A stretch of DNA of 64,000 bases, from assembly GCA_042408875.1 (NCBI GenBank), contig JBHOQS010000027.1, positions 248,001 to 312,000 of the forward strand, given 5' to 3'. The notes under the pieces were generated by a model. That model was not told the origin of the DNA, made no database searches, and saw nothing but the letters and a program-made list of their open reading frames with translations. Shown in pieces: positions 7,999 to 16,199 of this stretch; the stretch's first letter is position 1; each line of letters starts with the position of its first letter. This DNA comes from JBHOQS01 sp042408875. Lineage in GTDB: Bacteria > Chloroflexota > UBA11872 > JBHOQS01. The position numbers were made by a program, and so were the translations under genes.

Positions 7999-8337
7999 AT
8001 GGACCTGATCTGCCGCGAGCGGAGCGGGGAGCTGGAGTTCGAGGTACGCGTCACGCCGCGCGCGGCGCGGAGCGCGCTCGTCGGGGTGGAGCAGGGTGTA
8101 CTGCACGTGCGGCTGAGCGCACCGCCGATCGAGGGCGCGGCCAACCGGGCGCTGCTGGCGTTGCTGTCCGAGGTGCTGGCCCTGCCCCGCGCACAGATTG
8201 TGCTCGCTGCCGGGGAGCGCAGCCGGCGCAAGCGGGTTGCCGTGCGCGGCCTGGCTCGCCAGGAGCTGCTGGCGCGGCTTGCCCGGTATGTGTCCGCAGA
8301 CCGGCGTGAGCAGGGGCTTGGAGAAAAACGTGAGTAG
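7999..8337 (+). CDS. DUF167 (YggU-type) family protein
   Basis: A 112-residue product from ATG 7999; ATG 7969 upstream is also possible but lies across the -10 element. The family has the core VRVTPRAARSALVG... and APPIEGAANRALLALLSEVL, both present, followed by the typical basic GERSRRKRV. The function of this small conserved family is not established. Its end overlaps the hisS GTG by eight bases, suggesting translational coupling. Confidence 0.82.
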   Translation: MDLICRERSGELEFEVRVTPRAARSALVGVEQGVLHVRLSAPPIEGAANRALLALLSEVLALPRAQIVLAAGERSRRKRVAVRGLARQELLARLARYVSADRREQGLGEKRE

Positions 8338-9589
8338 GTTTCGTGCACCAACCGGCACGCATGACATCCTGCCGGCCGAGCAGCCGGCTTGGGCGCACGT
8401 GCGGGAGACTTTCACCCGCCTGTGCCGCCGCTATGGCTTCCAGGAGATCACCACGCCTATCCTGGAAGACACCGGGGTCTTCCTGCGCACGGTCGGCACC
8501 GGCACGGATATCGTTGATAAAGAGATGTACACGTTCCTGGACAAGGGCGGGGACAGCCTGACCCTTCGCCCCGAGGGAACGGCCCCGGTGGTGCGCGCCT
8601 ATCTCGAGCACGGTATGTACAATCTGCCCCAGCCGGTGCGCTTGCACTACTTCGGGCCCATCTTCCGGTATGATCGCCCGCAGGCCGGGCGGTACCGCCA
8701 GCACTTTCAGCTCGGCTGCGAGCTCCTGGGCGATGCCGATGCCGCGGCCGACGCCGAGGTGATCCACCTGCTGTGGACCTTCTACGCCGAGCTGGGCCTG
8801 CGCGATCTCTCGCTTCAGCTCAACAGCATCGGCGATGCGGCCTGTCGCCCACGCTACGTCGAGGCGCTCCAGGCGTACTATCGTGACCGCGTCGAAGAGA
8901 TCTGCACTACTTGCCGCGAGCGGATGGAGCGCAACCCGCTGCGCTTGCTCGACTGTAAGGAAGAGCGCTGTCAGCCAGTGATCGCTGCAGCGCCGCGCTC
9001 GATCGACTATCTGTGCGAGCCCTGCCGCGAGCACTTCGAGGCGTTGCAGCACTATTTGCGGGCGCTGGAGGTGCCGTGGCAGCTCAATCCGCGCCTGGTG
9101 CGCGGGCTGGACTACTATACCCGCACGGTGTTTGAGGTCTGGCCGCCAACGGTAGGCGGGCAGAGCACGCTCGGCGCGGGCGGTCGCTATGACGGGCTGG
9201 CCGAGGCGCTGGGTGGGCGGCCGACGCCGGGCGTGGGCTTCGCCACCGGCGTTGAGCGGATCCTGCTTAACCTGCGGCAGCAGGGCGTGCTGCTGCCGGA
9301 GCCAGCGCCGCTCGACGTGTTCGTAGCGTACCTGGGCCAGACGGCCAAAGAGCGGGCACTGCAACTGGCCGTGGAGCTTCGCCGCCAGGGGCTGAGCGTG
9401 TCGTACTCCCCGTCGCCCCGCTCGATGAAGGCGCAAATGCGGCTGGCCGATGCCTGGCGGGCGCGCTACACCGTGATCCTGGGCGATGATGAGCTGGCCC
9501 GAGGAGTCGTGACGCTGCGCGATATGGCGCGCAGTGAGCAATCGACGGTGCCGCAGGCGGAGCTCCCCGCCGCGCTGGCCGGCCGCTGA
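8330..9589 (+). CDS. hisS: Histidine-tRNA ligase
   Basis: Attaches histidine to its tRNA. The 419-residue product starts at GTG 8330 with TTGGAG about seven bases upstream; the longer upstream frame is not protein-like. Class II core motifs are clear: RAPTGTHDILP at the start, EGTAPVVRAYLEHGM, the motif-2 region GPIFRYDRPQAGRYRQ (about residues 110-125), the histidine-binding motif RGLDYYTRTVFEVW, and GGRYDGL with GVGFATGVERI. The anticodon-binding domain follows (VFVAYLGQTAKE onward). The length is normal. It is coupled to the DUF167 gene and followed by a GC hairpin. Confidence 0.95.
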   Translation: MSRFRAPTGTHDILPAEQPAWAHVRETFTRLCRRYGFQEITTPILEDTGVFLRTVGTGTDIVDKEMYTFLDKGGDSLTLRPEGTAPVVRAYLEHGMYNLPQPVRLHYFGPIFRYDRPQAGRYRQHFQLGCELLGDADAAADAEVIHLLWTFYAELGLRDLSLQLNSIGDAACRPRYVEALQAYYRDRVEEICTTCRERMERNPLRLLDCKEERCQPVIAAAPRSIDYLCEPCREHFEALQHYLRALEVPWQLNPRLVRGLDYYTRTVFEVWPPTVGGQSTLGAGGRYDGLAEALGGRPTPGVGFATGVERILLNLRQQGVLLPEPAPLDVFVAYLGQTAKERALQLAVELRRQGLSVSYSPSPRSMKAQMRLADAWRARYTVILGDDELARGVVTLRDMARSEQSTVPQAELPAALAGR

Positions 9590-9590
9590 C

Positions 9591-9610
9591 CGCCCTGGCT
9601 CGCCAGGGCG
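9591..9610 (+). terminator. GC hairpin after hisS
   Basis: CGCCCTGGC and GCCAGGGCG form a nine-bp stem with a two-base gap. There is no T-run after it, so it may be a weak terminator or RNA stabiliser. Confidence 0.45.
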
Positions 9611-9678
9611 GCCTGAGGCCAGATGGGCGCTGGCCTGATCGGGCTGGCGGGAGCGATGCCGCGGCCTGGGAGAACGCC

Positions 9679-10473
9679 ATGCGCCGCGAGGGCTGGCACT
9701 GGGTGATTGCCGGCGGGGGGCTCTACCTGGGCTGCCTCGGCGGGCTGCTGCTGTATCCGGCACTAGCCTGGCTGGGTGGCCTGTTCCTGGGCGGGGCGCT
9801 CTTCTGGCGCGGCATCCAGCTTCTCGACGCGGCTGCTGGCGGCGAGCAGGAAGCTGGGACGTCGTCGCTTCCCTGGTCGCTGCGGAGCAGCTATCTCACC
9901 GGCACGGCCATCGCCTGTTTTGCTACCCTCTTGCTCCGCTACGGTCTCCTGCTGTGGGGCGCCCGCGCTGGCCTGGCGCCTGCCCGCGCCCCGCTGTGGG
10001 GCCTGGTGTTGGTGATGCTCACAGATCTGGTGGCCGCGCTGGTGCTAGCTGCGGGGGCGCTCCTGGGGCCGCTGGGCGGGCTGGCGGCCGGCAGCTTTGC
10101 CTTCACGCTGTGGGTCTTCTTCGACCAGGCCCTGTTCGACATTCCGCCGGAGCGCTTCGGCCCGGTGTTCAGCGCCTTCGTGCAGGCCGAGCGCTCGTGG
10201 GGCCGCGGTCTGGCCGCCCTCTCCATGCTGGGCATCCCGGCGCTGGCCGGCGTGCTCTCACGGCGCTTCTCGCCGGTGGTAGCAGTACTGGTCGGCGCCG
10301 CAGCCTGGGTGCTCATGCGTGCGCTGCGCAGCCTGGCCGTCACGCTAGTCTCCGGCCGCGCTCTCGTGGCCGCCCCGCTCCCGCTGGCCTGGGATGCGGC
10401 ACTCATCGCCCTGGTGGCGCTGGTGCTGGTCCGCACCGACTGGCCCCGCGTGCGCGCGTACCGTCCGTGGTAG
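9679..10473 (+). CDS. Integral membrane protein, unknown function
   Basis: A 264-residue protein with about six to eight hydrophobic segments and almost no charged loops. Hydrophobic stretches include GGLYLGCLGGLLLYPALAW, IACFATLLLRYGLLLWG and LALVALVLVRTDWP. A conserved-looking loop FDIPPERFGPVF lies near the middle. I do not recognise a family with confidence; enzymatic motifs are absent. It follows hisS after 89 bp and precedes a convergent gene. Confidence 0.72.
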   Translation: MRREGWHWVIAGGGLYLGCLGGLLLYPALAWLGGLFLGGALFWRGIQLLDAAAGGEQEAGTSSLPWSLRSSYLTGTAIACFATLLLRYGLLLWGARAGLAPARAPLWGLVLVMLTDLVAALVLAAGALLGPLGGLAAGSFAFTLWVFFDQALFDIPPERFGPVFSAFVQAERSWGRGLAALSMLGIPALAGVLSRRFSPVVAVLVGAAAWVLMRALRSLAVTLVSGRALVAAPLPLAWDAALIALVALVLVRTDWPRVRAYRPW

Positions 10474-10617
10474 AGGTAACAAGTGCACTCCCCAGAGCGC
10501 CGCGCGTGCATGCAGCCAGTGGCTCGCAGGTGGATCATGGCAGCCCGATGCGGCGGTCCCACGGCACGGCAGCGCACACGCTGTCCAGAGCGAGTCCGGC
10601 ACGGCAGCGCCACTGCG

Positions 10618-11349
10618 CTAGTCCTGTAGCCGGTCTCGCCGCGACCAAGAGGAGCGGCGGCTCTGGAGGAGGAAGCCGGCCGGAAGGCTCACCGTGGCAA
10701 CGAGCGGCACCACCCACTGCATGGCCTCCGGCACTGTCCCGACGTGCGCTACGTGCGCGGCATAGCTCAGGGTCGCGTGGACTGCCTGGTCCTCAATGAG
10801 CATCGAGCCGGCCGTCCAGGTCAGCACGGCCACGCCAGCGTACACCAACAGCGGCAGCTGGTTCATTAGCCAGGCCACGACGTTGCTGGCAAGCATGATC
10901 AGCGAGATCGAGAGACCCAGACCAAAGAGTAGCAGCCGCACGTCGCCATGGGAAAGGCCGCCTACCGCCAGAATATTGTCCAGGCTCATCACCACATCGG
11001 CCAGGATAACGGTCTGGATCGCATCCCACAGCGAGGCGGCCTCACGAACGGCTGGCTCGATGCTGTGCTCTTGCGCCAGGAGCTTCCAGGCAATCCACAG
11101 GAGCAGCAGCGCGCCGCCGGCCTGGAGGAGGGGCACGTGCAGCAGCAGCCCGGCTAGCGCGGCGAACAGCACGCGCAGGGCGACTGCGCCGGCTGCACCG
11201 CCGGCCACAGCCAGCCGGCGCTGGCGCCCGTGCAGGCGTCGCACGGCCATCCCAATGACCAGCGCGTTATCTCCGCTCAGCACAACGTCCAGCAGGACGA
11301 TGCCAAGCACCTGTCCCGCAAGTCGCAGAAGTACCGGCATCCCAGGCAT
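10618..11349 (-). CDS. YjbE-type TerC family membrane protein
   Basis: A TerC-superfamily protein of the YjbE type, implicated elsewhere in manganese export. The 243-residue product starts at ATG 11349; an ATG three codons later is also possible, and the longer frame to 11553 is unlikely. Paired acidic TerC motifs are present: VVLSGDNALVIGMA in the first half and LADVVMSLDNILAVGG in the second half. Several hydrophobic helices span the length. It begins 20 bp after the stop of the TerC-like gene upstream, so the two are probably co-transcribed. Confidence 0.8.
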   Translation of the reverse strand: MPGMPVLLRLAGQVLGIVLLDVVLSGDNALVIGMAVRRLHGRQRRLAVAGGAAGAVALRVLFAALAGLLLHVPLLQAGGALLLLWIAWKLLAQEHSIEPAVREAASLWDAIQTVILADVVMSLDNILAVGGLSHGDVRLLLFGLGLSISLIMLASNVVAWLMNQLPLLVYAGVAVLTWTAGSMLIEDQAVHATLSYAAHVAHVGTVPEAMQWVVPLVATVSLPAGFLLQSRRSSWSRRDRLQD

Positions 11350-11369
11350 CTGCCTCGCCTCGTGCGCGC

Positions 11370-12434
11370 TCAGCGTGGTGGGGACCGCGTCACGGTCTCC
11401 TCCGCTGCGGCCGGCTCCGCCCCTGCCGCCACGGAGCCGTCGCTGGAGGGCGCCGGCGACCGGCGCGCGCCGGCGTTGTTCTCCGGCACGCTCAGCCGCT
11501 GCCTGATAGCCTCGGCCGCGGCAAGCCACGCGCTGGAGAGGAATTGCAGCCACGCCGCAGCCTGGCGAAGCGCAGGGACGGCAACATGGCGGGTGGCAAG
11601 CTGAACGCCGCGCAGGAGCAGCGAGAGCGGCCAGAGCAGCCTGCCAATCAACGCGTCGAGGTAGTAGAAGGCGACCCCGATCCGGTAGAACACCGGATCC
11701 AGACGGCGCAGCCCGGGCACTCGCCGATAGAGCACTGTGCCGGTGATGATAGCGAGCGAGATAGCGAAGCGCTGGGCGTGCGTGACGTGGAGATGCGCCA
11801 GTTCATCGAGAAATACCTCGATGGCAATGACGAAGACCAGCATATACGCCGCACGGTGCAGTAGCGGCTCCTTGCCAATCATCCAGGCGAAGATACCCGC
11901 GGCGAAGCGCATGGTGACGATGCCCAGTGCCACGCCCAGCATGACGATACGCAGGTCGCTGGAGAGTGCCACCGCAGCGACCACATTGTCCAGCGAGAAC
12001 GCCAGGTCTGCCAGCTCGATGGCCACCACAACGCTCCAGAAGGTGCTCGCGCCGACGGTGATCTCGTGGCCGTGCTCGTCCGTACCATCGCCCTGCTGCG
12101 GCACGACGGTCAGTCCCTCGACGCCGAGCTTAAGCAGGTAGGCGGCGCCGACAAGCTTGAGCCAGAGGTTCTGAATCACCCACGCGGCCAGGATCAGCAT
12201 GAGCCCGCGGCCGGCATAGGCCCCTAACAGGCCAACTTTCAGCGCGGCCGTACGTTGGGGCCCCACCAGCCGGTCCAGCGGCCCGACCCAGGGCTTGATG
12301 AAGGCTGGCCAGGGCACCGGCTGATCAGCCGGCAGCCGCCGGGCCATCGCCCCCAGGATCGCCGCGTTGTCGATCGACAGGATCCCCTCTAGGAAGACCA
12401 GCGTGGCAATGATCGTAAACGCTTCAAACCCCGA
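11370..12434 (-). CDS. TerC family membrane protein
   Basis: A 354-residue TerC/Alx-like integral membrane protein, likely a metal-ion (Mn2+-type) exporter. The start is taken as GTG 12434, because GGGGAG lies four to five bases upstream; the frame also extends to a GTG at 12482 but that part is the arm of a hairpin. Paired motifs LEGILSIDNAAILG and LADLAFSLDNVVAAVALSS are the acidic signatures of the family. About nine hydrophobic segments are present. The C-terminus is an Ala/Pro-rich tail. It is paired with a YjbE-type gene directly downstream. Confidence 0.82.
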   Translation of the reverse strand, partial: SGFEAFTIIATLVFLEGILSIDNAAILGAMARRLPADQPVPWPAFIKPWVGPLDRLVGPQRTAALKVGLLGAYAGRGLMLILAAWVIQNLWLKLVGAAYLLKLGVEGLTVVPQQGDGTDEHGHEITVGASTFWSVVVAIELADLAFSLDNVVAAVALSSDLRIVMLGVALGIVTMRFAAGIFAWMIGKEPLLHRAAYMLVFVIAIEVFLDELAHLHVTHAQRFAISLAIITGTVLYRRVPGLRRLDPVFYRIGVAFYYLDALIGRLLWPLSLLLRGVQLATRHVAVPALRQAAAWLQFLSSAWLAAAEAIRQRLSVPENNAGARRSPAPSSDGSVAAGAEPAAAEETVTRSPPR

Positions 12435-12457
12435 CACAGTGCTCCCCGCAAAACGAA

Positions 12458-12506
12458 AGACCTGCGGTCTACCAGAGGCCACGTGCGTCTGGTAGACCGC
12501 AGGTCT
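12458..12506 (-). promoter_or_regulatory. Perfect 19-bp inverted repeat in the terC leader
   Basis: AGACCTGCGGTCTACCAGA at 12458-12476 and its exact reverse complement at 12488-12506 flank an 11-base loop. It lies 24 bp upstream of the terC GTG and would be in the 5' untranslated RNA. It does not contain the conserved loops of the yybP-ykoY manganese riboswitch, as far as I can see. It could be a terminator-type attenuator, operator or mobile repeat. Confidence 0.7.
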
Positions 12507-12689
12507 TGCCAGTTGCCGCTCACTCGGTGCAACCGGCGTGGCCGGAGGGCTGCCGGCGCCGCGGCCTATCCCCCGTCCTGACGGCCACGCCGAGCGGACC
12601 CCTCAGAGCCCGCCGGCTACTCCCCTGTGGCTTCTTAAGTATACCGCAGCAGCCGCTGCGGCCAAAGCGGCGGGGCCTGCGGGCCTACC

Positions 12690-13276
12690 TCAGACGTACG
12701 GCCGGTCAATGCGCTCGCCGCGGCCTGGCGTTTCGGTGATGTCCGAGGCCGGGATCGTTGCCTTGCGCCCGCCGTGCCGGTGCAAGATATCTGAGGCTTC
12801 CTGATAGCGCTCTCCCGCGCGCACAGTCACGAGAGCACGGCCAGACTGGAACGCGGTCTCGTAATAGTGGGCCTCCTCCTCGGGCACTCCCATGCCGATG
12901 AGCGCTCCCAGCAGGCCACCTGTTGCCGCGCCGGCCGCAGCGCCGCCCAGTACGGCGGCAAGAATGCCACCAGCCACTACCGGCCCGAGGCCGGGGATCA
13001 GACCAGCAACTGCAGCGCCCAGCAGCCCGCCGACGACGCCACCAGCGACAGCGCCGGTGGCCGCCCCCTCAGCAGCCTGGGTGCGCGCTGTCTCAGCCCC
13101 TCGGCGCTCCCATCACGGATGATGAAGCCGATCTGCTCATCAGGGAAACCGGCGCGGCGGAGCTCCTCGACGGCTTGCTCGGCGCTGGCCCGATCATCGA
13201 AGATCGCTACCGCCGTCGAGCGCGGCATCCCCGTGTATTCCCTCTCCGTGTAATCTCTGTCTCGATCTCTCTGCAT
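12690..13276 (-). pseudogene. General stress protein 17M-like gene, frameshifted
   Basis: Two open frames join into one protein of about 195 residues: RSTAVAIFDDRASAEQAVEE and LRRAGFPDEQIGFIIRDG belong to the N-terminal domain seen in 17M-type stress proteins; the second half is Gly/Ala-rich (VAGGVVGGLLGAAVAGLIPG) followed by AHYYETAFQSGRALVTVRA. The frames meet at 13097-13100, where a run of four G on the minus strand would need five to stay in frame. A sequencing error, a recent mutation, or programmed slippage would each fit. The paralogue next to it is intact. Confidence 0.75.
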
Positions 13277-13320
13277 GATGCTCCTCCGTTTGCCTCGTCT
13301 GTTTACCTGGCCGCTGCCCG

Positions 13321-13914
13321 TTACGGTGACGCACGGGACGCTCCACTCTGCCGGTCTGGTTCCACCGGCAGCTCACCCTCCGGCTCACCGATGGCCAGGC
13401 CATAGGCGCGCAACCCGTTTGCACCCCAGCGCTCGAACAGCGTGTAGACGCCGCGGGCCTGGTCATCACTGTACGCCTGCGCTATCAGGAGGACGCCGCC
13501 GTGCCGCAGCGCGGACCCGTATGCCTGGGCGTCCTCCTCGCGCACGCCCGCTGCCGCTAGCGCTCCGGCCAGTTCCCCCGCAGCGCCGCGTCGCCGCGCC
13601 AGCGGCCCGGCGACGATAGCCGTGCCTCCGTCCGGAAGAGTGAGCGTGCCAGTCTCGGAGAGCCAAAGCGGCATGCGACCAGCGCCAGCAGGTGGGGGGC
13701 CGGCCTCCGCGCTGTGGGGCGTGCGTTCTCCAGAACGCGGCTGGTCGCGCTGCTTGTCTTCCAGACACAGCAGCACAGAGACCTGCTCGGGGGAGAAGCC
13801 GGCATCCCGTAACTCTGCCAGGGCCTGCCCGGCTCGTTGCCGGTCCCAGAACAGGCCGGCGATCGTCGGGCCGTACAAGGCATCTCTGCGCTGCGGTGAT
13901 GGCTGGCTTGCCAT
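13321..13914 (-). CDS. General stress protein 17M-like paralogue
   Basis: A 197-residue protein with the same layout as its downstream neighbour: an N-terminal domain (GLFWDRQRAGQALAELRDAG, then FSPEQVSVLL), a Pro-rich linker, and a C-terminal half with EDAQAYGSALRHGGVLLIAQ. The AYGSALRHGGVLLIAQAY stretch parallels HYYETAFQSGRALVTVRAGE in the neighbour, suggesting tandem duplication. The Gly/Ala-rich membrane-like section is shorter here. Function of this family is unclear; some members respond to stress. Confidence 0.7.
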   Translation of the reverse strand: MASQPSPQRRDALYGPTIAGLFWDRQRAGQALAELRDAGFSPEQVSVLLCLEDKQRDQPRSGERTPHSAEAGPPPAGAGRMPLWLSETGTLTLPDGGTAIVAGPLARRRGAAGELAGALAAAGVREEDAQAYGSALRHGGVLLIAQAYSDDQARGVYTLFERWGANGLRAYGLAIGEPEGELPVEPDRQSGASRASP

Positions 13915-13977
13915 GATGATCCCTCCTCATGCCTCAGGTCTCATGCAGGTCCGCTGCGGGGTCCTCCCCGTCCTGTG

Positions 13978-14724
13978 TCAGGCAGCGCGAGTCCCGGGCT
14001 CCCGCCCGGCCTCGGTTGCGCCTTCCTGGATCTCCTGCTGGGCTCGTGCGGCTGCCTGCTGCACTTGCGGCGCAGCCTGCCGCCAGCTCAGATACCAGCT
14101 CCGCACGATCTCGGCAGCAGTGTCACGGCCGCCCAATCCAAAGGCCAGGCCTAGTGCCAGCGCCAGCGCGCCGACCAGGCCCGTAAACAGGGTGTTGACC
14201 AGGGTGGTTGCCACGCCGAGCTGGTTCACGGCCACGAGAATGGCGAAAGCCCACACGGCCACGCGGGCGACCCCGCGAGAACGTCTGGGTTGCCCAGCCC
14301 TGCCTCAGCCGTGGCCCCGCGCACGAGCCCGTGCAGCCAGTTCGCCGCCAATCCGCCGAGCACCAGCACAACCAGGGCTACGACGAGATTGGGGAGCCAC
14401 AGGAGCAGTTGCTCCAGCACCTGTGACACCGTCGGCAGGCCGAGCGCGTCGAATGCCACGACCAGGACAATCAGGCGCACGAACCAGCGCACGACCTCGG
14501 CGATGAAGGTTAACGCATCGGCACGTACGCCTGTGCGCTGGACGAAGCCGCTGAAGCCTGAGCGCTGCGCCAGGTCATTAAAACCGCATGGCGCGCAGGA
14601 TGTTCACCGTCACGCTCGCAAGCGCGCTGGCGATGAGCCAGCCGATCACCAGGATCACGAGAAAGCTAATGATCCGCGGCATAGCGGCAAGGAACATCGC
14701 CAGGGCGGCTGCCAGCGAGGTCAT
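13978..14724 (-). pseudogene. Conserved TM-helix (mechanosensitive channel-like) protein with two frameshifts
   Basis: Three open frames make one protein of about 248 residues. N-part: MTSLAAALAMFLAAMPRII and LVILVIGWLIASALA; middle: ALTFIAEVVRWFVRLIVLV and LPNLVVALVVLVLGGLAANW; end: AVWAFAILVAVNQLGVA then TLFTGLVGALALALGLAFG. These paired helices with GW and NW motifs match the conserved TM-helix family found next to MscS-like channels. Frame 1 to 2 breaks at 14580-14583 (one T too many); frame 2 to 3 breaks at 14271-14274 (one G too few). The start is taken as ATG 14724. Both indels are in homopolymers, so sequencing error is possible. Confidence 0.72.
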
Positions 14725-14781
14725 GACCGCCTGGCCCAGTCCGTGACTACTGCTGTGATCATTCTTCGCGCCCCTCCTTGC

Positions 14782-14834
14782 GAAGTCCCGAAGCACGAAG
14801 TCCCGAAAGTCCCGAAGCACGAAGTCCCGAAGCA
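14782..14834. repeat. Short tandem repeat GAAGTCCCGAAGCAC
   Basis: Four imperfect copies of a 15-bp unit, with one shortened to 11 bp. They lie about 60 bp upstream of the start of the TM-helix gene on the minus strand. Units are directly adjacent with no spacers, so it is not a CRISPR array. Confidence 0.75.
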
Positions 14835-15130
14835 GCTCTGCGCCGTTCCCGGCTGTCTAGCCACTGCGCCACTCAGACCGGCTGCCAGGAACACCAGCCG
14901 TTTACCTGCTCTACTGTGGCTACTTCTAGGCAAGATGTATGCCCTGCAGAGGGGTGCATGAGTGCAGAAGGAGGCGGGCCCGGCCTCCAAGGGGACGCTA
15001 GGGTCCGGCGGCAGGGTGTTCCAGCGCCTGTGGCATGGTTCGCTTACCGGGCACAAGGCGAGGTGGGCTGGGCGCCGGCGCTCTCCGCCGTACGCATCCG
15101 TGTAATCCAGTTCATACGCCGTTGGCGGCC
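14835..15130. other. Gap with no gene seen
   Basis: About 300 bp between the repeat and the end of the nucleoside hydrolase gene. Open frames here are Cys/Arg/Pro-rich and unlike proteins. I see no RNA gene, promoter or hairpin worth naming. Confidence 0.5.
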
Positions 15131-16138
15131 TTACTCCTCTAGGCCCAGTCGTGCGCAGAACCGCTCCAAGAAGGTCCCGGCATCGACCTCTATAGCTACG
15201 TCGCAGTTGGGAGCCACGCGCGTCAGGCCAGACACGTCGTCGCGCGCGGGGCCGTGCGTCAGGAGCTCGACGACGCCGGTCAGGTTCACTACCGACTGTC
15301 CCCTCGCGGCAGGGCTTTCCGTCTCAATCGTGACGAAGGCGGGCTCCAGGTGCAGCAGCTCCGGCCAGATCAGCGCGGCCACTGTGAGCGGGTCGTGTAG
15401 GGGACTGCCGGGCAGGCCGGCGGCCAGGTCGGCCTGAAGGTAGAAATCGAGGATATCCAAACAGAAGGCGGCTAGTGCGTCGAAGCGGCCGGGTGAGCGC
15501 CGCCGTGCCTCGTTCAGCCGGTAGTAGAGATCGGCGGGGAACAGGGCGCGTGCCGTCACGTCCAGGCCCACCATGGTGAGCGGCAGCCCGGCCTCGAACA
15601 CGATGCGCGCCGCCTCCGGGTCGGCGTAGAAGTTCGCCTCTGCCACCGGCGAGACGTTGCCGGGCACCCGCGCCGCCCCGCCCATGACGACGAGCCGGCG
15701 CAGCGCCGGGCCAAAGGTAGGATCGAGCCGCAGCGCCAGGGCCACGTTCGTGAGCGGCCCAGTCGCCACCAGCGTGATCTCGCCCGGGCGCGCCAACGCC
15801 TGCCGGATAAGGAAGAGGGCGGCCGGCTCAGGCTCCGGCGCTCGACGCGCGGCCGGCAGCTCGACGCCGCCCAGGCCGTTCGGGCCATGAAAGAACGTGG
15901 CAGTGGTCAGCCGCCGCAGCAGCGGCCGCGCTGCGCCGCGGGCCACTGGCACATGCCCCGCTCCCGCCAGCTCCAGCACGGCCAGCGTGTTGCGAGTGGT
16001 CTGGTCCACGTCCACATTGCCGGCGACCGTGGTCACGCCGAGGAGTGAGAGCTCGGGCGAACGCAGCGCCAGCAAGAGCGCCAGGGCGTCGTCGATGCCA
16101 GTATCGACGTCGAGCAGAACGGGCAACGGCGTGGCCAT
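15131..16138 (-). CDS. Inosine-uridine preferring nucleoside hydrolase family
   Basis: Cleaves the N-glycosidic bond of nucleosides to ribose and free base, for salvage or catabolism. The 335-residue protein has the Ca2+-binding DVDTGIDDA at residues 10-18, the invariant family signature. Other conserved regions include GVTTVAGNVDVDQTTRN, TLVATGPLTNVALALR and VMGGAARVPGNVSPVAEANF (includes the conserved N and E). The length is normal (about 310-340). ATG 16138 is the start in use. Substrate choice within the family cannot be read here. Confidence 0.9.
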   Translation of the reverse strand: MATPLPVLLDVDTGIDDALALLLALRSPELSLLGVTTVAGNVDVDQTTRNTLAVLELAGAGHVPVARGAARPLLRRLTTATFFHGPNGLGGVELPAARRAPEPEPAALFLIRQALARPGEITLVATGPLTNVALALRLDPTFGPALRRLVVMGGAARVPGNVSPVAEANFYADPEAARIVFEAGLPLTMVGLDVTARALFPADLYYRLNEARRRSPGRFDALAAFCLDILDFYLQADLAAGLPGSPLHDPLTVAALIWPELLHLEPAFVTIETESPAARGQSVVNLTGVVELLTHGPARDDVSGLTRVAPNCDVAIEVDAGTFLERFCARLGLEE

Positions 16139-16199
16139 ATGTTCCGGCTCGAACCTGCTGCGAGCATACCTGATGCCCGTCCGACACCTGCGTCGTGCG

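Noticed and set aside
8051..9763. Large open frame antisense to hisS and the following gap (570 codons)
   Set aside because: It is antisense to an intact HisRS with all motifs; the frame has no recognisable domain and is explained by GC-rich codon use.
12458..12506. Manganese riboswitch (yybP-ykoY)
   Set aside because: The gene context fits, but I cannot see the conserved loop sequences; only a plain hairpin is supported.
14782..14834. CRISPR-like array
   Set aside because: Units are directly adjacent with no spacers and only four copies; it is a simple tandem repeat.
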